From the NCBI GenBank assembly GCA_946811695.1, contig OX328124.1:63005706-63069705 (forward strand): a DNA stretch of 64,000 nt. Direction: 5' to 3'. Position numbers and translations under genes: made by a program. Source of the stretch: Gonocerus acuteangulatus (taxonomy: Eukaryota; Arthropoda; Insecta; Hemiptera; Coreidae). Of this stretch, positions 54,444 to 64,000 are shown piece after piece. Position 1 is the first letter of the stretch. The number at the start of each line of letters is the position of its first letter. The notes under the pieces were generated by a model. It saw only the letters and a program-made list of their open reading frames with translations, searched no databases and had not been told where the DNA came from.

Positions 54444-55208
54444 AAACAACACAAATTAACCAAATTAGAGAGCACTTTTACAGGTTAGTTTGCACTAGCA
54501 AAGAAAAAACAGCTGTTCGTTTTGTGTTGTACAAATCCAATTTTCTCTGCTTGTACATATTTTTATTCAATGATTCATTAGATTTTTGAAATCAGCCTTA
54601 AATTTTTCTTAAGGCTCATGCACATTCAATGTTCATAATCATCTCATTCAAACCGTAATATCAATTTAAAAAAAAAAAGTAATAAAAGCTTCTGGTTAGC
54701 GGCAACGTTTCGAAAATCACTACTCTTCCAGAAAAACTCCTGCAGACTGCCCAATCTCACAAAAGTTGTAAAATTTAATCAGCTTTCCAACGGAGACAAG
54801 TGTAAATTGAACCACTCAAAGCAGTTTTTTTATTAAGCAAACCTTAAGAATATCGAGGATAGATCTCAGAGGGATAATTAAAATTAATATGTACTCTGAA
54901 AAGATGATGTCAAATTAATAATAAAACTTTTTGAGAACATGAAAGGACCTTTGAACTTGGCCTTTTCGGTATTGAGAGCATAAAGATAGAAAAGGCATTA
55001 GCCCTATCTCTGCTAGATAACCCATCCCAAAAACCTAGGTTACGTGTTAATTTAATAATAATGAAATAATAGAATTGTTATCTTAATAATAATTTAAGAA
55101 ATAGAAACTATCATATGTCAGAGAATTTTAGAAGCAACTGCTTAGTGACGTTTGAAAATAATGGAATAATCTTTTTAACACGATAATTTCTTCCCGCAAC
55201 TTTCAAAA
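54444..55208. promoter_or_regulatory. Upstream region of the IQCD-like gene
   Basis: AT-rich and without repeats that could be recognised. The promoter and 5' UTR should be here. No core element is convincing. Confidence 0.4.
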
Positions 55209-55331
55209 ATGAGGCACTTAAAAGACAGTGAAGGGAATTCCATCTATTCAAAAGAACAGACGGCTTTCTCCGTGGATGTGAAGCGGATTGAGAGGCTATT
55301 AGATGAAACTGTGAAAAAATTGGAATTTGCC
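55209..55331 (+). CDS. IQCD: IQCD exon 1
   Basis: 123 nt from ATG, encoding [20 protein letters not shown], then [20 protein letters not shown] and A. Donor gtaagt, phase 0. Too short to be picked up as an ORF. Supported by the family-like helix and the exact phase to exon 2. Confidence 0.72.
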
Positions 55332-57714
55332 GTAAGTTTCTATTAATTATCTCATCGAGTCTAAACAGTTAATAAGTTTCCACATTTGTTTAATTTCCTT
55401 CATCATAGCTTATTTGGTAATAAATACTCCCAATTCTGGACTGCGTCACCTCAGCGTCTTTCCAAGTATTACATCACAAATATTCCCAAAGTCAGTTTTC
55501 CAGTTATATTGAATTCAGTAGCAGCCTTTAATTGGGAATTAACACTAATTTAACGCTGCCATGCGGAAAATTTCGGAACTAGCGAAAAAGGTATACGTGC
55601 ATTGTTTACACATGTAAAGCTATTGTGTTTTTCTTGCTATTTAATAATTTCCCAACTGTTTTATGACAAATTTGTCTTTTTAAACACAATATGAACCTTT
55701 CCCTTTCACAAAGTAATTATTTTTAAACAATATATGTAAGAGGTAGTGAAATAATTCACATTTATGCAACCTTCACTCACTGTGTGAATATAAACAGCTT
55801 GCAACCCATTTTACCCGAATTTGATTTAATTTCTGAAATTCACTTCTAGAAATTCAGAAGGTATAGATATTGATGAACAAAAGTATGTACAAAGGAACTT
55901 CTTTGGCTATCTAGAAGTTTCAGGTGCATAGTTGAAGGTGAAGCAATTGTGAATGCACATCCATTACCTAAATACCTGTGGTATTTTGGAGAAGACCAAC
56001 CAATCTATTAAGTTGTTTGTACTTGCACAAACACACTAATTAGGAATGGCTGTATTAAATTTAAATGAGTGTACTACTTCATATTTGATTCATATGACTC
56101 CTTTCATAAATATTACGGTCCCTTTTGATAAAGTATATTCATATAATTTAATTACAACCTTAATAAGTAAATGAAATGGTGCATGTAATATGTGAAATAG
56201 AGATTCAAAGAAATTTTGAAATATTTTCTCAATTTTCAAGTTGTTCATGGTTTGTTGGTGTTCAATAACATGCAATATTTATTATAAAATAAATTTATTG
56301 TATTCAAATCTGTTCACAATAGTATGAAATTATATTTACATCAGTTATAATTTGCAAATAATGTAAGCCATAATTAAAATTTGTGATCAGAAACGATTCA
56401 AAACAAAAAAAAATAATGGTGCATGTAATATGTGAAAATAAAGATTTTGAAGTATTTTTTTTTAAATTTTCAAATTGTTCATGATTTATTGGTGATCAAT
56501 AATATACAATATTTATTATAAAATACATTTATTGTATTCAAAGCTATTCACAATGGTATGAAATAATATTTACCTCACTTTTGCTTATCGATGGCCTAGA
56601 ATGAAAACCTCGTATCATAAAAAAAAACTTTAATAACTTCTATACGTTATTAGATTGATAAGATTCTATGTGACAATCCTTGAGTGTCGAAGAAACTCTG
56701 TCTTACTCGTCCTAGATTATATCGACGAAGAAGAAAACTTTGCGGGCTTCTCAATAACCATAATATCCATCTAATTAGGTAAAAAAGTTAATTAATTTTA
56801 TTTTTGAGATACGAGGTTTTCATTCTAGGCCATCGTTATCCATCACAATAACAATAACTCATTGTGTTGCGTCTTTTAGACTAGCTAGAGGCTATTGTAA
56901 AAGATGCAACAAATTGTGAAAGCATAATATTTACAGTTTCTATATTAAACTTTCTAAATCACACCAAGGGTAAGCATTTTCTCAGCGAACTGTTCAAATA
57001 GCCGGTGTTTTTCAATGCAAATTTATGTTTCCATAAATAATAATAAATATAATGTTCATCAATCATATTACTCATAGTTGAAATCTTCTTGTTATTACAG
57101 ATGACTCTACAAGATGTAATCGAAAGTAACTATAATTTATTTGGAAGTATGCTCTCCTCCCTTGAAAAACATTTTCTACGAAAAGCTTTCTTGAAATACA
57201 TAGCTATTGAGGGAACATGGACATTCCGAAAAGCAGAATACAGGAAAGATTTTCTGATGAAAAAATCAGTTAAAGAACTGGAAAACTTTTTTAACGACTA
57301 TAAAACCGATAAAAACATAATTCCTGAAGAAGATGAATTAGATTGTAGTAAGGCCCTACATATTCTTTATGAAAACCCAAGAATTAAAGAATTGTCTTTA
57401 AAATACTCTGAAGGGGTAAGGATATAGTTTGGGCCAAATATTTCATTGCAAATAAAAATATTTTATGCACTCTCGATCTCGAATTGGAGCAAATCAAATC
57501 CTTCCAGCCCGACCTTAGAATGTTACAGACAGCATACATATCCCTGTCGGACTGAATGTCTCCTCACTACCAAGTCCAACTGTATGATCAATGCCTTTTG
57601 CAACGGAGCTTTCATCCGATCAATTCGTTCATCAGAATATTTAATTTTTTATACCCAACTATTGTCGTCAATATCTTTCTTGTCAGGTTAGTAACATGTA
57701 GGATATAGAAATGA

Positions 57715-57771
<57 letters not shown>

Positions 57772-60700
57772 GATGCCCTGGTGAGCTCAGATAAAAGCGG
57801 GACGAAAAATAATGGACTATGGGTATAGATTAAATAGAAAAATCAGCCTTACCTTTAGGGCATTTGCCTCCGGGAACACGGCATTGGTGGTTGAGAAGAA
57901 GGGAAGAGGTCGAAGGAGTGTATTGAGGGAATTATGGGGAAATCCCACCATTCGCCGAGAGGTCAGCATGCAGAATAAAAGCTGGAACCGGGCATAAGAC
58001 GCACCGAGGAACTACTCGGTAACCCCAAGGGAAGCGGATTATCATAGACCGTGAGTGAAGCTACTGGCATAAGGAACACTGAATATACTGTGTCGGGAGC
58101 ACTCGGCACAGCAGCAAGCTAGAACCTCTCTAGTAGCAGTCATAGGAATGGTGTGGGGTAGGACCTCTCTCGTAGATTAGAGGACTGGTGGTTCTTTAAA
58201 TAAAATACCCACGACCCGTATAATGTATCGCAAAAAATTAAGATATTTGAATACCTCGCATAAAATAATCTTAATTCCAATAATAATTAATTCTAAGAAT
58301 AATTAATTCTTATAATAATTAGTCCTCATAATAATTAATTTTAATGAAAATAACAAATAAATAGGTTTGATTTTAATTGAAAGTTTCATATTCATAAAGT
58401 ATGGCTTCATGCCTTACAATTGTTTTTCTCTTGATGGTAACAGGGCTCCAAGTGGACTGTCAGCGTATGTTAGTCATTTAAAAGGTAGTATTTTTTTTTT
58501 AGATTAGACTGTCTGCAAAATTTATAATTTTTGCTACTTACTTTTGTTGTTACCCACATAACCGTACTTAATTCTTACTAAGGTTGAACCTCATTTTTAT
58601 CACCGGTTAGTTTAATAGCCTTCTCAGGTACCTTGCAAACTCCATAAAATTAGGATTTTGAATTTGAACTAATAAAATAAAAAAAATAAAAACAATTATA
58701 ATTTGTTACACCTGGCCCTGAGTGACTTGGATGTTGTTTTCACTTCTGACAAACACTTTGCGAGCTAGTCCAATTACATTATTACAAACAATATTTGATT
58801 TTAAGTGTTTTTAAACATAAATGCATCCCTTCGGAAAGTACTAAAAGCTTATTACATTAACAAATATAATATTTAAACTTACAACTTGTACAAAACAGTT
58901 GATAAATTTATTAATTATCACTGGTTTGCTCTTATCCATAATGAACAATTTACATTTTTTTTATGTGGTTATTCTTAATAATTGGGCTATATAAATTAAA
59001 TATAAGATGACCTTTCTTAGGCCCATGAAACCTATTTCATCGAAGCATGCACACAGAATAAACTGTTTTCTATCAGTTTCGTGATGGATTCAGACGACGA
59101 TGCACTTGTGTTGGTGGTGGCTCAAAAATAAAAAAAAAAAAACGCAAGTACTAGGTTCACTCGAAGATTAGGGATCGGCAACACAGCTGTTTTATTGAAG
59201 CTCGCGAACTAAACCAGAGATCCTGATAAATTTAAGGATTTTTTTAGGATGTAAAGCCAGTTTCTGATCGCTTATTAGAGCTAGTAGATCCACAGATGAA
59301 ACTGAAGCAATAGGAAACTGATTTAACGAATTTCATGAAACTCTGTGTGCACTTACCTATGATTTTCTATCCATCGGTTTCATAAAACTTGTGTTTAACG
59401 AAACCAGTTTCTTCAGTGTGCACCGGGCCTTAGTCGACAAAACTTGAAGAATACTATTTGCCTATTTAAAGAAATTAAGCAGTGTGGATATTCGAAGTTC
59501 GAATAATGACAAGGACACCATTGAGTTACATAGTTTCAAGCGCAGAACCTTTCAAGCATGACACCCTGTGGAGGTTTTAAGCAAATCCTCGCAGAAAATG
59601 ATGGTCTGTGTATGCTACAAATGCCCTCGGACTACATGTTTCCCGTCTTTAGACTGGACAGGAGGTTCGAGGTAATTAAAGCAGACAGAAATACTGCCCA
59701 AACCTGGCAGTCTAATCTCCCGGTTGGGAAATTCACTGCTTCACCGACGGCTCCAAGACTCCGGAAGGAGTTGGAGCCGGAATATGGGTGGCAAGCAGAA
59801 AAGAAATGAGGATATCAATCCCGTTGGGGAAATATCCTACGGTCTTCCAGGCAGAAGTCATTGCATAAGGACCTGCGCAGAGATGCTGCTGAGAAGTGGA
59901 ATTTCTCTAGCAAGGGTCAACATACACTCTGACAGTCAGGCAGCAATATCAGCCATCGAGAGCACCTGCATTAAATCCAAGATTGTGGATGAATGCAGGA
60001 AGATGCTAGATCGTTTAGCTGTCAGTAACCGGGTCAAGTTACACTGGGTGCCAGGGCACTCAGATATACTCGGGAATGATGAAGCTGATAAGCTGGCAAG
60101 ACAAGGAGCCAAGGAGTCCTTTTGTGGGCCAGAACCAGCTTGCGGAATATCCCTAACCCTAGCAAAAGGTATTAGTGATGACTGGGCGAGGTTACAACAT
60201 CTAGGCGTCTGGCAAAGAGTTCAAACGCAAAGGCAGTCAAAGCGTTTCCTAAACCAAATTGACAGGAAACGTACAAAGATGTTTCTGTCCCTACATAGGA
60301 AAGCTATGAAGGAGACTGTGGCTCTCTACACAGGTCATGCTAAGATGAATAAACATCTACACAACATGGGCCTGGCTACAACCTCTCTATGTAGGTTATG
60401 TGGGATAGAGGAGGAAACACCCGCACACATAATCTGTGATTGCACGGTACTGTATAAATAACTGACCCAGGAAGAGATTCTGAGCTCACACCTCAGAGGA
60501 TCAAAGGGTTTGTCAGGGACGCAGGGCTGCTACCCAGCAGGTTGTCAGGGGCACAATAGATCTTTGAGGTCGAGCTGCTCCCCCCCCCCCTGATTATATC
60601 TATCTATCTATCTACATAGTAGGGAGTGTTATCTATCTTCCAATGCTGAAAAAGTTTAGGCCTTAAATCGGCCATTTTAGTGTGACCAGTGACGCGCGAA

Positions 60701-60825
60701 AATGTAAATCTGAATATGATTATTTTTTTGTTATTTTATTTTTTTACGGCGCATCTACAACTTGGCCATTAGCGCCGGCTGAATATGATTGTAAGCAAAC
60801 AATGAACTTAAACGAATATATGGAT

Positions 60826-60883
<58 letters not shown>

Positions 60884-60958
60884 CTGGAGGAGTACCACCG
60901 CTGGAGAAAAATGCCGTTCCATCCAAAAATACTATCCCAGCGACGAAAAATAACATCA

Positions 60959-61025
<67 letters not shown>

Positions 61026-62763
61026 GTCAATGCCCTCCCTCCACCCCTACTAACTTGGACACAACAGTTTCACAGGACTGAAAGCCACTAAACGCTAAGC
61101 ATACAATAATGAGTTAATTTTAAAAACATCTGATGAATTACAAGAAAAGTAATACATATTTATTGTTTTTTAGATTTCTGAAGGAGATTTTAACTTTATA
61201 CAGGATATTAAGTTTTTATTTTACTCAAGTATTGATAAGATTAAGCAGTCTCCTGAAGAAATAATATTACAAGAAGAATATTTGAAACAAATGTATTCAC
61301 ATCATGATGAACTTTTAGATTATGCCACTGTTATGCAGGTGAAAACGTCTGAACAAGTGAAGAAAGATATATCTTTTATTAAGTCGAGGGAAAGTGAAAT
61401 GAGAATATGGGAGGATAAATTGGATGAGATTAGAAATGAATGCCAAGAATATATAGAAAAGTCAGGGTAAAAACAATATTCTGTTGCTCATCATCTGTAC
61501 AAGATAGAATTGATATAACGGTGGATACCACTTATTAGGCTTTCGAATGATCACCTTCCTTAGCATGAAATCACAACTGTCTTCCAGACATGGGAGTCCG
61601 GAATTGCTCATGTCTGCTGATAAAGTTATTTAAAAAAAAAAAATGCTTCCTCCACTAAAACCGAAACAAAAATTTATGTGTATCAAACAATCGTTGTATT
61701 GGGGTATCCGAAACTAGAATTCAATATAATTTCCACTTTCCTTGAATATCAAACGCATCAATATATTAACTTTATTATTATAAATAGGGGTCTCCCGTGG
61801 TCTAGTGGCTAGCGCCTTAGATTCATAAGCAGGAGATGGTGGGTTCGATCCCCACCGGCAGCAGGAATTTTCTCATCCCACGGCTCGCTGGGAAAATTCC
61901 TGGCTGCACCCTGGATGTCGGCGCTAATGGCTCAGATTTGTCGAAGCGCCCCGTGAAATAAAAAAAAAAAATTGTATTATAGATATTAAAATTCGTAACT
62001 ACTACTGATGTATAACACAGTTGATTTTTTTTTTTTTTTTTTTTTTTTTAATCTACAGATTATTCAAGGTGGGTGTGTGTGGGTAGTGTATGAATAAACT
62101 GTAGCAATAAATTGTGATCAATTTTTAATAACTGTTTAAATAGATTTAATATTATTTACACAAATTCTTCCAGGAAAGAAGCTGAAAAAACGATGATTTC
62201 AGACTGGAAGTGCAGTGAGGTTAAACAAGAATCCCTTTTAGCACAGATTCAAAGTGACGTAGCAAATGTTGCCATTCTTAGGAAGAAATATGTCGATGAA
62301 GAGAAAGAATTCCGTGTGAAGAAGTATGACAAAATCTTACTTATTTGGATAAAATCGAATAGCCTTTTACATTCTCAAATGGTTAATAACTGACTTAATG
62401 GGATTTATGGAATAAAAATCTTTTTGGATATTAGTTAACCAGAATTTCATTTATTGGGAGTTATTTTCATTGTTTATTGTAAAAATTCTTATATATGTTG
62501 CTTTATTATATAATTAAAAACCGGCTAAGCAGGAGAGGTTGCATACAAAAAAAATATTAAACAGTTGAAAATTGATAAGATAACTAAAAATATTGAGCAT
62601 AAAAAAAGGATATGATGTGATGGCACATTTCAGATTCCAAACAAAACAACAACTGATTGCTGTGCTCCAGCAATACGACAGAGATATGGAAGAAAGGCAA
62701 GACATTTATGAATACAAAAAGGAAGTTTATAATCGCGAAAAGGATCAATTAACTCAGCTTCAG
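55209..62763 (+). CDS. IQCD: IQ domain-containing protein D / DRC10-like, 5' part
   Basis: IQCD (DRC10) is a coiled-coil subunit of the nexin-dynein regulatory complex, which links outer doublets in motile cilia and sperm flagella. Five exons: 55209-55331, 57101-57415, 61174-61466, 62174-62323 and 62634-62763. Their lengths (123, 315, 293, 150, 130) give 337 codons in one frame with proper AG/GT sites. The N-terminus [20 protein letters not shown] matches the family's opening helix. From residue about 245 the chain is a charged coiled coil, with [14 protein letters not shown] followed by [20 protein letters not shown], matching the family pattern of a W/L..KYD..M.EKQ block. Human IQCD has about 450 residues, so the IQ motif lies past the right edge. 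The paralogue IQCG (DRC9) fits less well. Confidence 0.75.
56174..56577. repeat. Direct duplication of about 170 bp
   Basis: 56174-56344 and 56415-56577 share atggtgcatgtaatatgtga, then ttattataaaata and the rest in the same order. They are diverged by roughly a tenth. They lie in IQCD intron 1. Confidence 0.75.
56589..56835. mobile_element. MITE with 28-bp perfect TIRs
   Basis: The termini CGATGGCCTAGAATGAAAAC are identical inverted repeats over 28 bp. The target ttat is duplicated at 56585-56588 and 56836-56839. It has no coding capacity and lies in IQCD intron 1. Confidence 0.85.
57101..57415 (+). CDS. IQCD: IQCD exon 2
   Basis: 315 nt, residues 42-146. It encodes [52 protein letters not shown] and [13 protein letters not shown]. 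Acceptor gttattacag, donor gtaagg. The leading ATG is internal to the gene, not its start. Confidence 0.8.
57718..57768. repeat. Poly(A) run, 51 bases
   Basis: A pure A tract, probably the tail of an unidentified retroposon on the plus strand whose body would lie to the left. Confidence 0.8.
57769..59019. other. IQCD intron 2, unknown repeat-like stretch
   Basis: 57769-58200 is less AT-rich than its surroundings and contains paired phrases gaacctctctagtag and ggacctctctcgtag (58121-58176). It may be a transposon fragment, but no domain was found. 58200-59019 is featureless AT-rich sequence. Confidence 0.35.
59020..59429 (+). mobile_element. PIF/Harbinger deletion derivative
   Basis: The element starts GGCCC and ends GGGCC with TTA on both sides, a 3-bp target typical of PIF/Harbinger. 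Its subterminal parts are full of gaaac / gtttc palindromes. The interior (59087-59310) holds remnants of a Harbinger nuclease N-terminus: [29 protein letters not shown] (across an A run) and [12 protein letters not shown]. The catalytic part is gone. Confidence 0.75.
59087..59310 (+). pseudogene. Truncated Harbinger transposase, N-terminal part
   Basis: Frames joined by eye across stops show the family pattern of an acidic start, a W.H.....R. helix, an ELNQ..DKFKDFF-like segment and a SFDRLLELV-like segment. It is broken by stops and frameshifts. Confidence 0.6.
59558..60600 (+). pseudogene. LINE 3' end with RNase H domain
   Basis: Read across two frameshifts, the segment gives [18 protein letters not shown] (first Asp), VFQAEVIA (Glu), [14 protein letters not shown] (second Asp) and [20 protein letters not shown] (last Asp). 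The C-terminal knuckle [18 protein letters not shown] follows. The longest open piece is 59724-60461. It is a different family from the LINE at 48112, and 5'-truncated. The end near 60600 has (TCTA)n repeats. Confidence 0.85.
60726..60778 (-). mobile_element. SINE family A 3' fragment
   Basis: Reversed it reads gccggcgctaatggccaagt, then gatgcgccgtaaaaaaa, the family's 3' end and tail. 5'-truncated. Confidence 0.8.
60829..60879. repeat. (TA)n microsatellite
   Basis: About 25 TA units on the left of a Penelope tail fragment. Confidence 0.97.
60880..60961 (+). mobile_element. Penelope-like tail fragment between TA arrays
   Basis: Near-identical to 391-466 (ccgctggaggagtaccaccg through atcccagcgacgaa). 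Both copies end at the same base against a (TA)n array. Confidence 0.7.
60962..61019. repeat. (TA)n microsatellite
   Basis: About 29 TA units on the right of the Penelope tail fragment. Confidence 0.97.
61174..61466 (+). CDS. IQCD: IQCD exon 3
   Basis: 293 nt. It encodes [20 protein letters not shown], then [20 protein letters not shown], then [13 protein letters not shown]. Acceptor tgttttttag, donor gtaaaa, leaving two bases of a Gly codon. The content is helical and acidic, with coiled-coil character towards its end. Confidence 0.8.
61787..61970 (+). mobile_element. SINE family A, full length
   Basis: The head ggtctcccgtggtctagtgg, box B gggttcgatcccc, the body ending tggatgtcggcgctaatggc and a short poly(A). 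The target duplication tattata(a/g)ata lies at 61776-61786 and 61975-61985. It lies in IQCD intron 3. Confidence 0.9.
62174..62323 (+). CDS. IQCD: IQCD exon 4
   Basis: 150 nt encoding [20 protein letters not shown], then [20 protein letters not shown], then DEEKEFRVK. Acceptor cttccag, donor gtatga, which keeps the frame into exon 5. It is a coiled coil. Confidence 0.78.
62634..62763 (+). CDS. IQCD: IQCD exon 5 (last in window)
   Basis: 130 nt encoding [20 protein letters not shown], then [19 protein letters not shown], ending TQLQ. Acceptor catttcag, donor gtatat. It holds the most diagnostic IQCD-like block. Confidence 0.8.
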
Positions 62764-63223
62764 GTATATGTGATATTTTCATATTAATAAAAAAATTATA
62801 AAATCCTAGTCCATTTTCGACTTAGCTTTAGAACAATACCGTGACATTTTTCTTAAAAATTTGTACAAACTAATATTTAGCCATTTTTGGCAAGTTTAAA
62901 AGATAGGAAGTAGAAAAAAAAATATTCACAGATAAGAAAAGTTTTCGATTTTTCACATATTTTCTTAAATATGTCCCGGTTGAAAAATCGTAGAAAGTTG
63001 TAGGGAAAATGAATCAATTTTCTTTGAAAAGGAGTCATACGAATTTCGAAAAGGTATTTGGCGAGAGAAAACTGTTTAAAGTTACAAAGGAGATGAATTC
63101 TTTCTATTGAACATGGCTTTAGAGTGTTACTCGTTTACTATGGACAGAAAACCATGTTTATGACGTCGACCCGTAATCACAGTCTAGAAGTGCTGAAAAA
63201 AATGTTAATGTTTCATAACCTAT
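62764..63223. other. IQCD intron 5, no feature recognised
   Basis: AT-rich sequence up to the SINE B target site. Confidence 0.4.
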
Positions 63224-63554
63224 AAAAAAAAATCAGTCCCGTAACAGGCCACGAGGGCCCTGAGGGGCAGATACTATAGAGGTATCTGATTCATGACCAT
63301 ACGGCACACTAGGGAGATAGTGTGGTCAGTACTATTTTCCCCTTGGCTGCTTCGACTGCTGGAATCATTAGCACCCAAGGTACCTATTATTAAATTAATT
63401 AAAGGCTGGGTCGGACTAGGGACGGTCAGGGAGGCCAAATTCAACCCATGAACGAAGACACTAGAAGAAAAAATCTTTAGTGCTTGTTCGGGATTTGAAC
63501 TCAGGCCTCCAGCTTATTAGTCCAGTGCTCTACCACTGAGCTAACATCGCCCCC
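63224..63554 (-). mobile_element. SINE family B, full length
   Basis: Reversed, the tRNA-like head has box A ttagctcagtggtagagc and box B gagttcaaatcc. The body matches 19447-19729. The target duplication ttcataaccta lies at 63213-63223 and 63555-63565. Confidence 0.9.
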
Positions 63555-64000
63555 TTCATAACCTACAGTTCATGAAAATACCAGTGAGATATTGTGGATT
63601 TCCGGAATTTTATAATTATTTATGTAATAAGTAGAGAATTTCTATAATAGCAAACTTTTATATTAAAATTCTGTCCAAAGAAGCGTATTTACGGGGGAGG
63701 GGTTACAACCAAAATAAAAATAAATTAAATAAGATCTCTTTGTTCAGATTTTTTTGTGTAATAGCGTTTTAGTTGGCTAACTAGTTTTTGATTGTTAGTA
63801 TTCCATAATCCCAAATCCCCTGGTGCTCCCAGCCCCCCTCCTACCCAAATTATTTTCTGCAACGCCCCTGATAGATAGGATCTATTTAAATTTGAGAAAA
63901 TGTTTCAAAAATTACATCCTGAGAGCAACCTCAATAGCTAAACAAAGTCCGTCACGCAGGAGCTGCATAACTAAGCTCTTTCCTCAGAATTTTTATAGTA
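63555..64000. other. IQCD intron 5, no feature recognised
   Basis: No coding or repeat signal beyond the SINE target site. The next IQCD exon should lie to the right of the window. Confidence 0.4.

Noticed and set aside
57089..57427. Start of the IQCD-like gene at 57089
   Set aside because: The bases before 57101 are an intron acceptor. A better start is in the 41-codon exon at 55209.
61282..61470. Start of the IQCD-like gene at the first ATG of this ORF
   Set aside because: The open frame extends upstream to a good acceptor at 61174 and joins exon 2 in phase, so this ATG is internal.
61787..61860. tRNA-Glu-like gene
   Set aside because: It is the head of SINE family A. Other copies and poly(A) tails with target duplications show retroposition.
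1..64000. CRISPR array or bacterial operon
   Set aside because: Direct repeats are microsatellites or transposon copies, and the genes have spliceosomal introns. The DNA is eukaryotic.

Overview
The window is AT-rich eukaryotic nuclear DNA, almost certainly from an insect. A hemipteran-like genome is possible, but that is a guess from the repeat content. Four conserved protein-coding genes are spread thinly among transposable elements, tRNA-derived SINEs and long (TA)n arrays. No bacterial-style operon, CRISPR array, rRNA or functional tRNA gene was seen.

Layout. 1-8.8 kb: repeats only: an LTR-like fragment, a Penelope tail, a complete non-autonomous LTR retrotransposon on the minus strand (526-6561), and a pogo-like element inserted in another repeat. 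8.8-32.6 kb: minus-strand gene for cleavage stimulation factor subunit 3 (CSTF3 / suppressor of forked). Eight exons are visible, giving 373 in-frame codons, and the 3' half lies beyond the left edge. One intron of about 16 kb is full of TEs. 32.6-34.2 kb: head to head with CSTF3, with 296 bp between start codons, is an intronless RCC1L-like gene whose AATAAA signal overlaps its stop codon. 35.2-38.6 kb: Penelope-like element with inverted flanks carrying hammerhead-ribozyme-like motifs, then a pogo derivative, a second Penelope fragment and a copia fragment. 38.8-47.1 kb: minus-strand TRMT44 (tRNA-Ser Um44 2'-O-methyltransferase) in four exons, with LTR-derived repeats in its last intron. 48.1-about 54.1 kb: nearly complete I-type LINE (minus strand), with EN, RT and RNase H motifs present but several single-base frameshifts. 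55.2-62.8 kb: plus-strand gene for an IQCD/DRC10-like dynein regulatory complex protein. Five exons give 337 codons, and the IQ-motif end lies beyond the right edge.

The genes are unrelated housekeeping or ciliary functions: mRNA 3'-end processing, the mitochondrial RCC1-like factor, tRNA modification and the axonemal nexin link. The two divergent arrangements, CSTF3/RCC1L and TRMT44/IQCD, are the only hints of shared regulation. Three patterns stand out. (TA)n arrays repeatedly form the borders of insertions. Hammerhead-like motifs occur in Penelope flanks. Two neighbouring TIR elements share a core but have different termini.

All exon boundaries were deduced by eye from AG/GT sites, reading-frame continuity and remembered family similarity. 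No alignment or database search was run.
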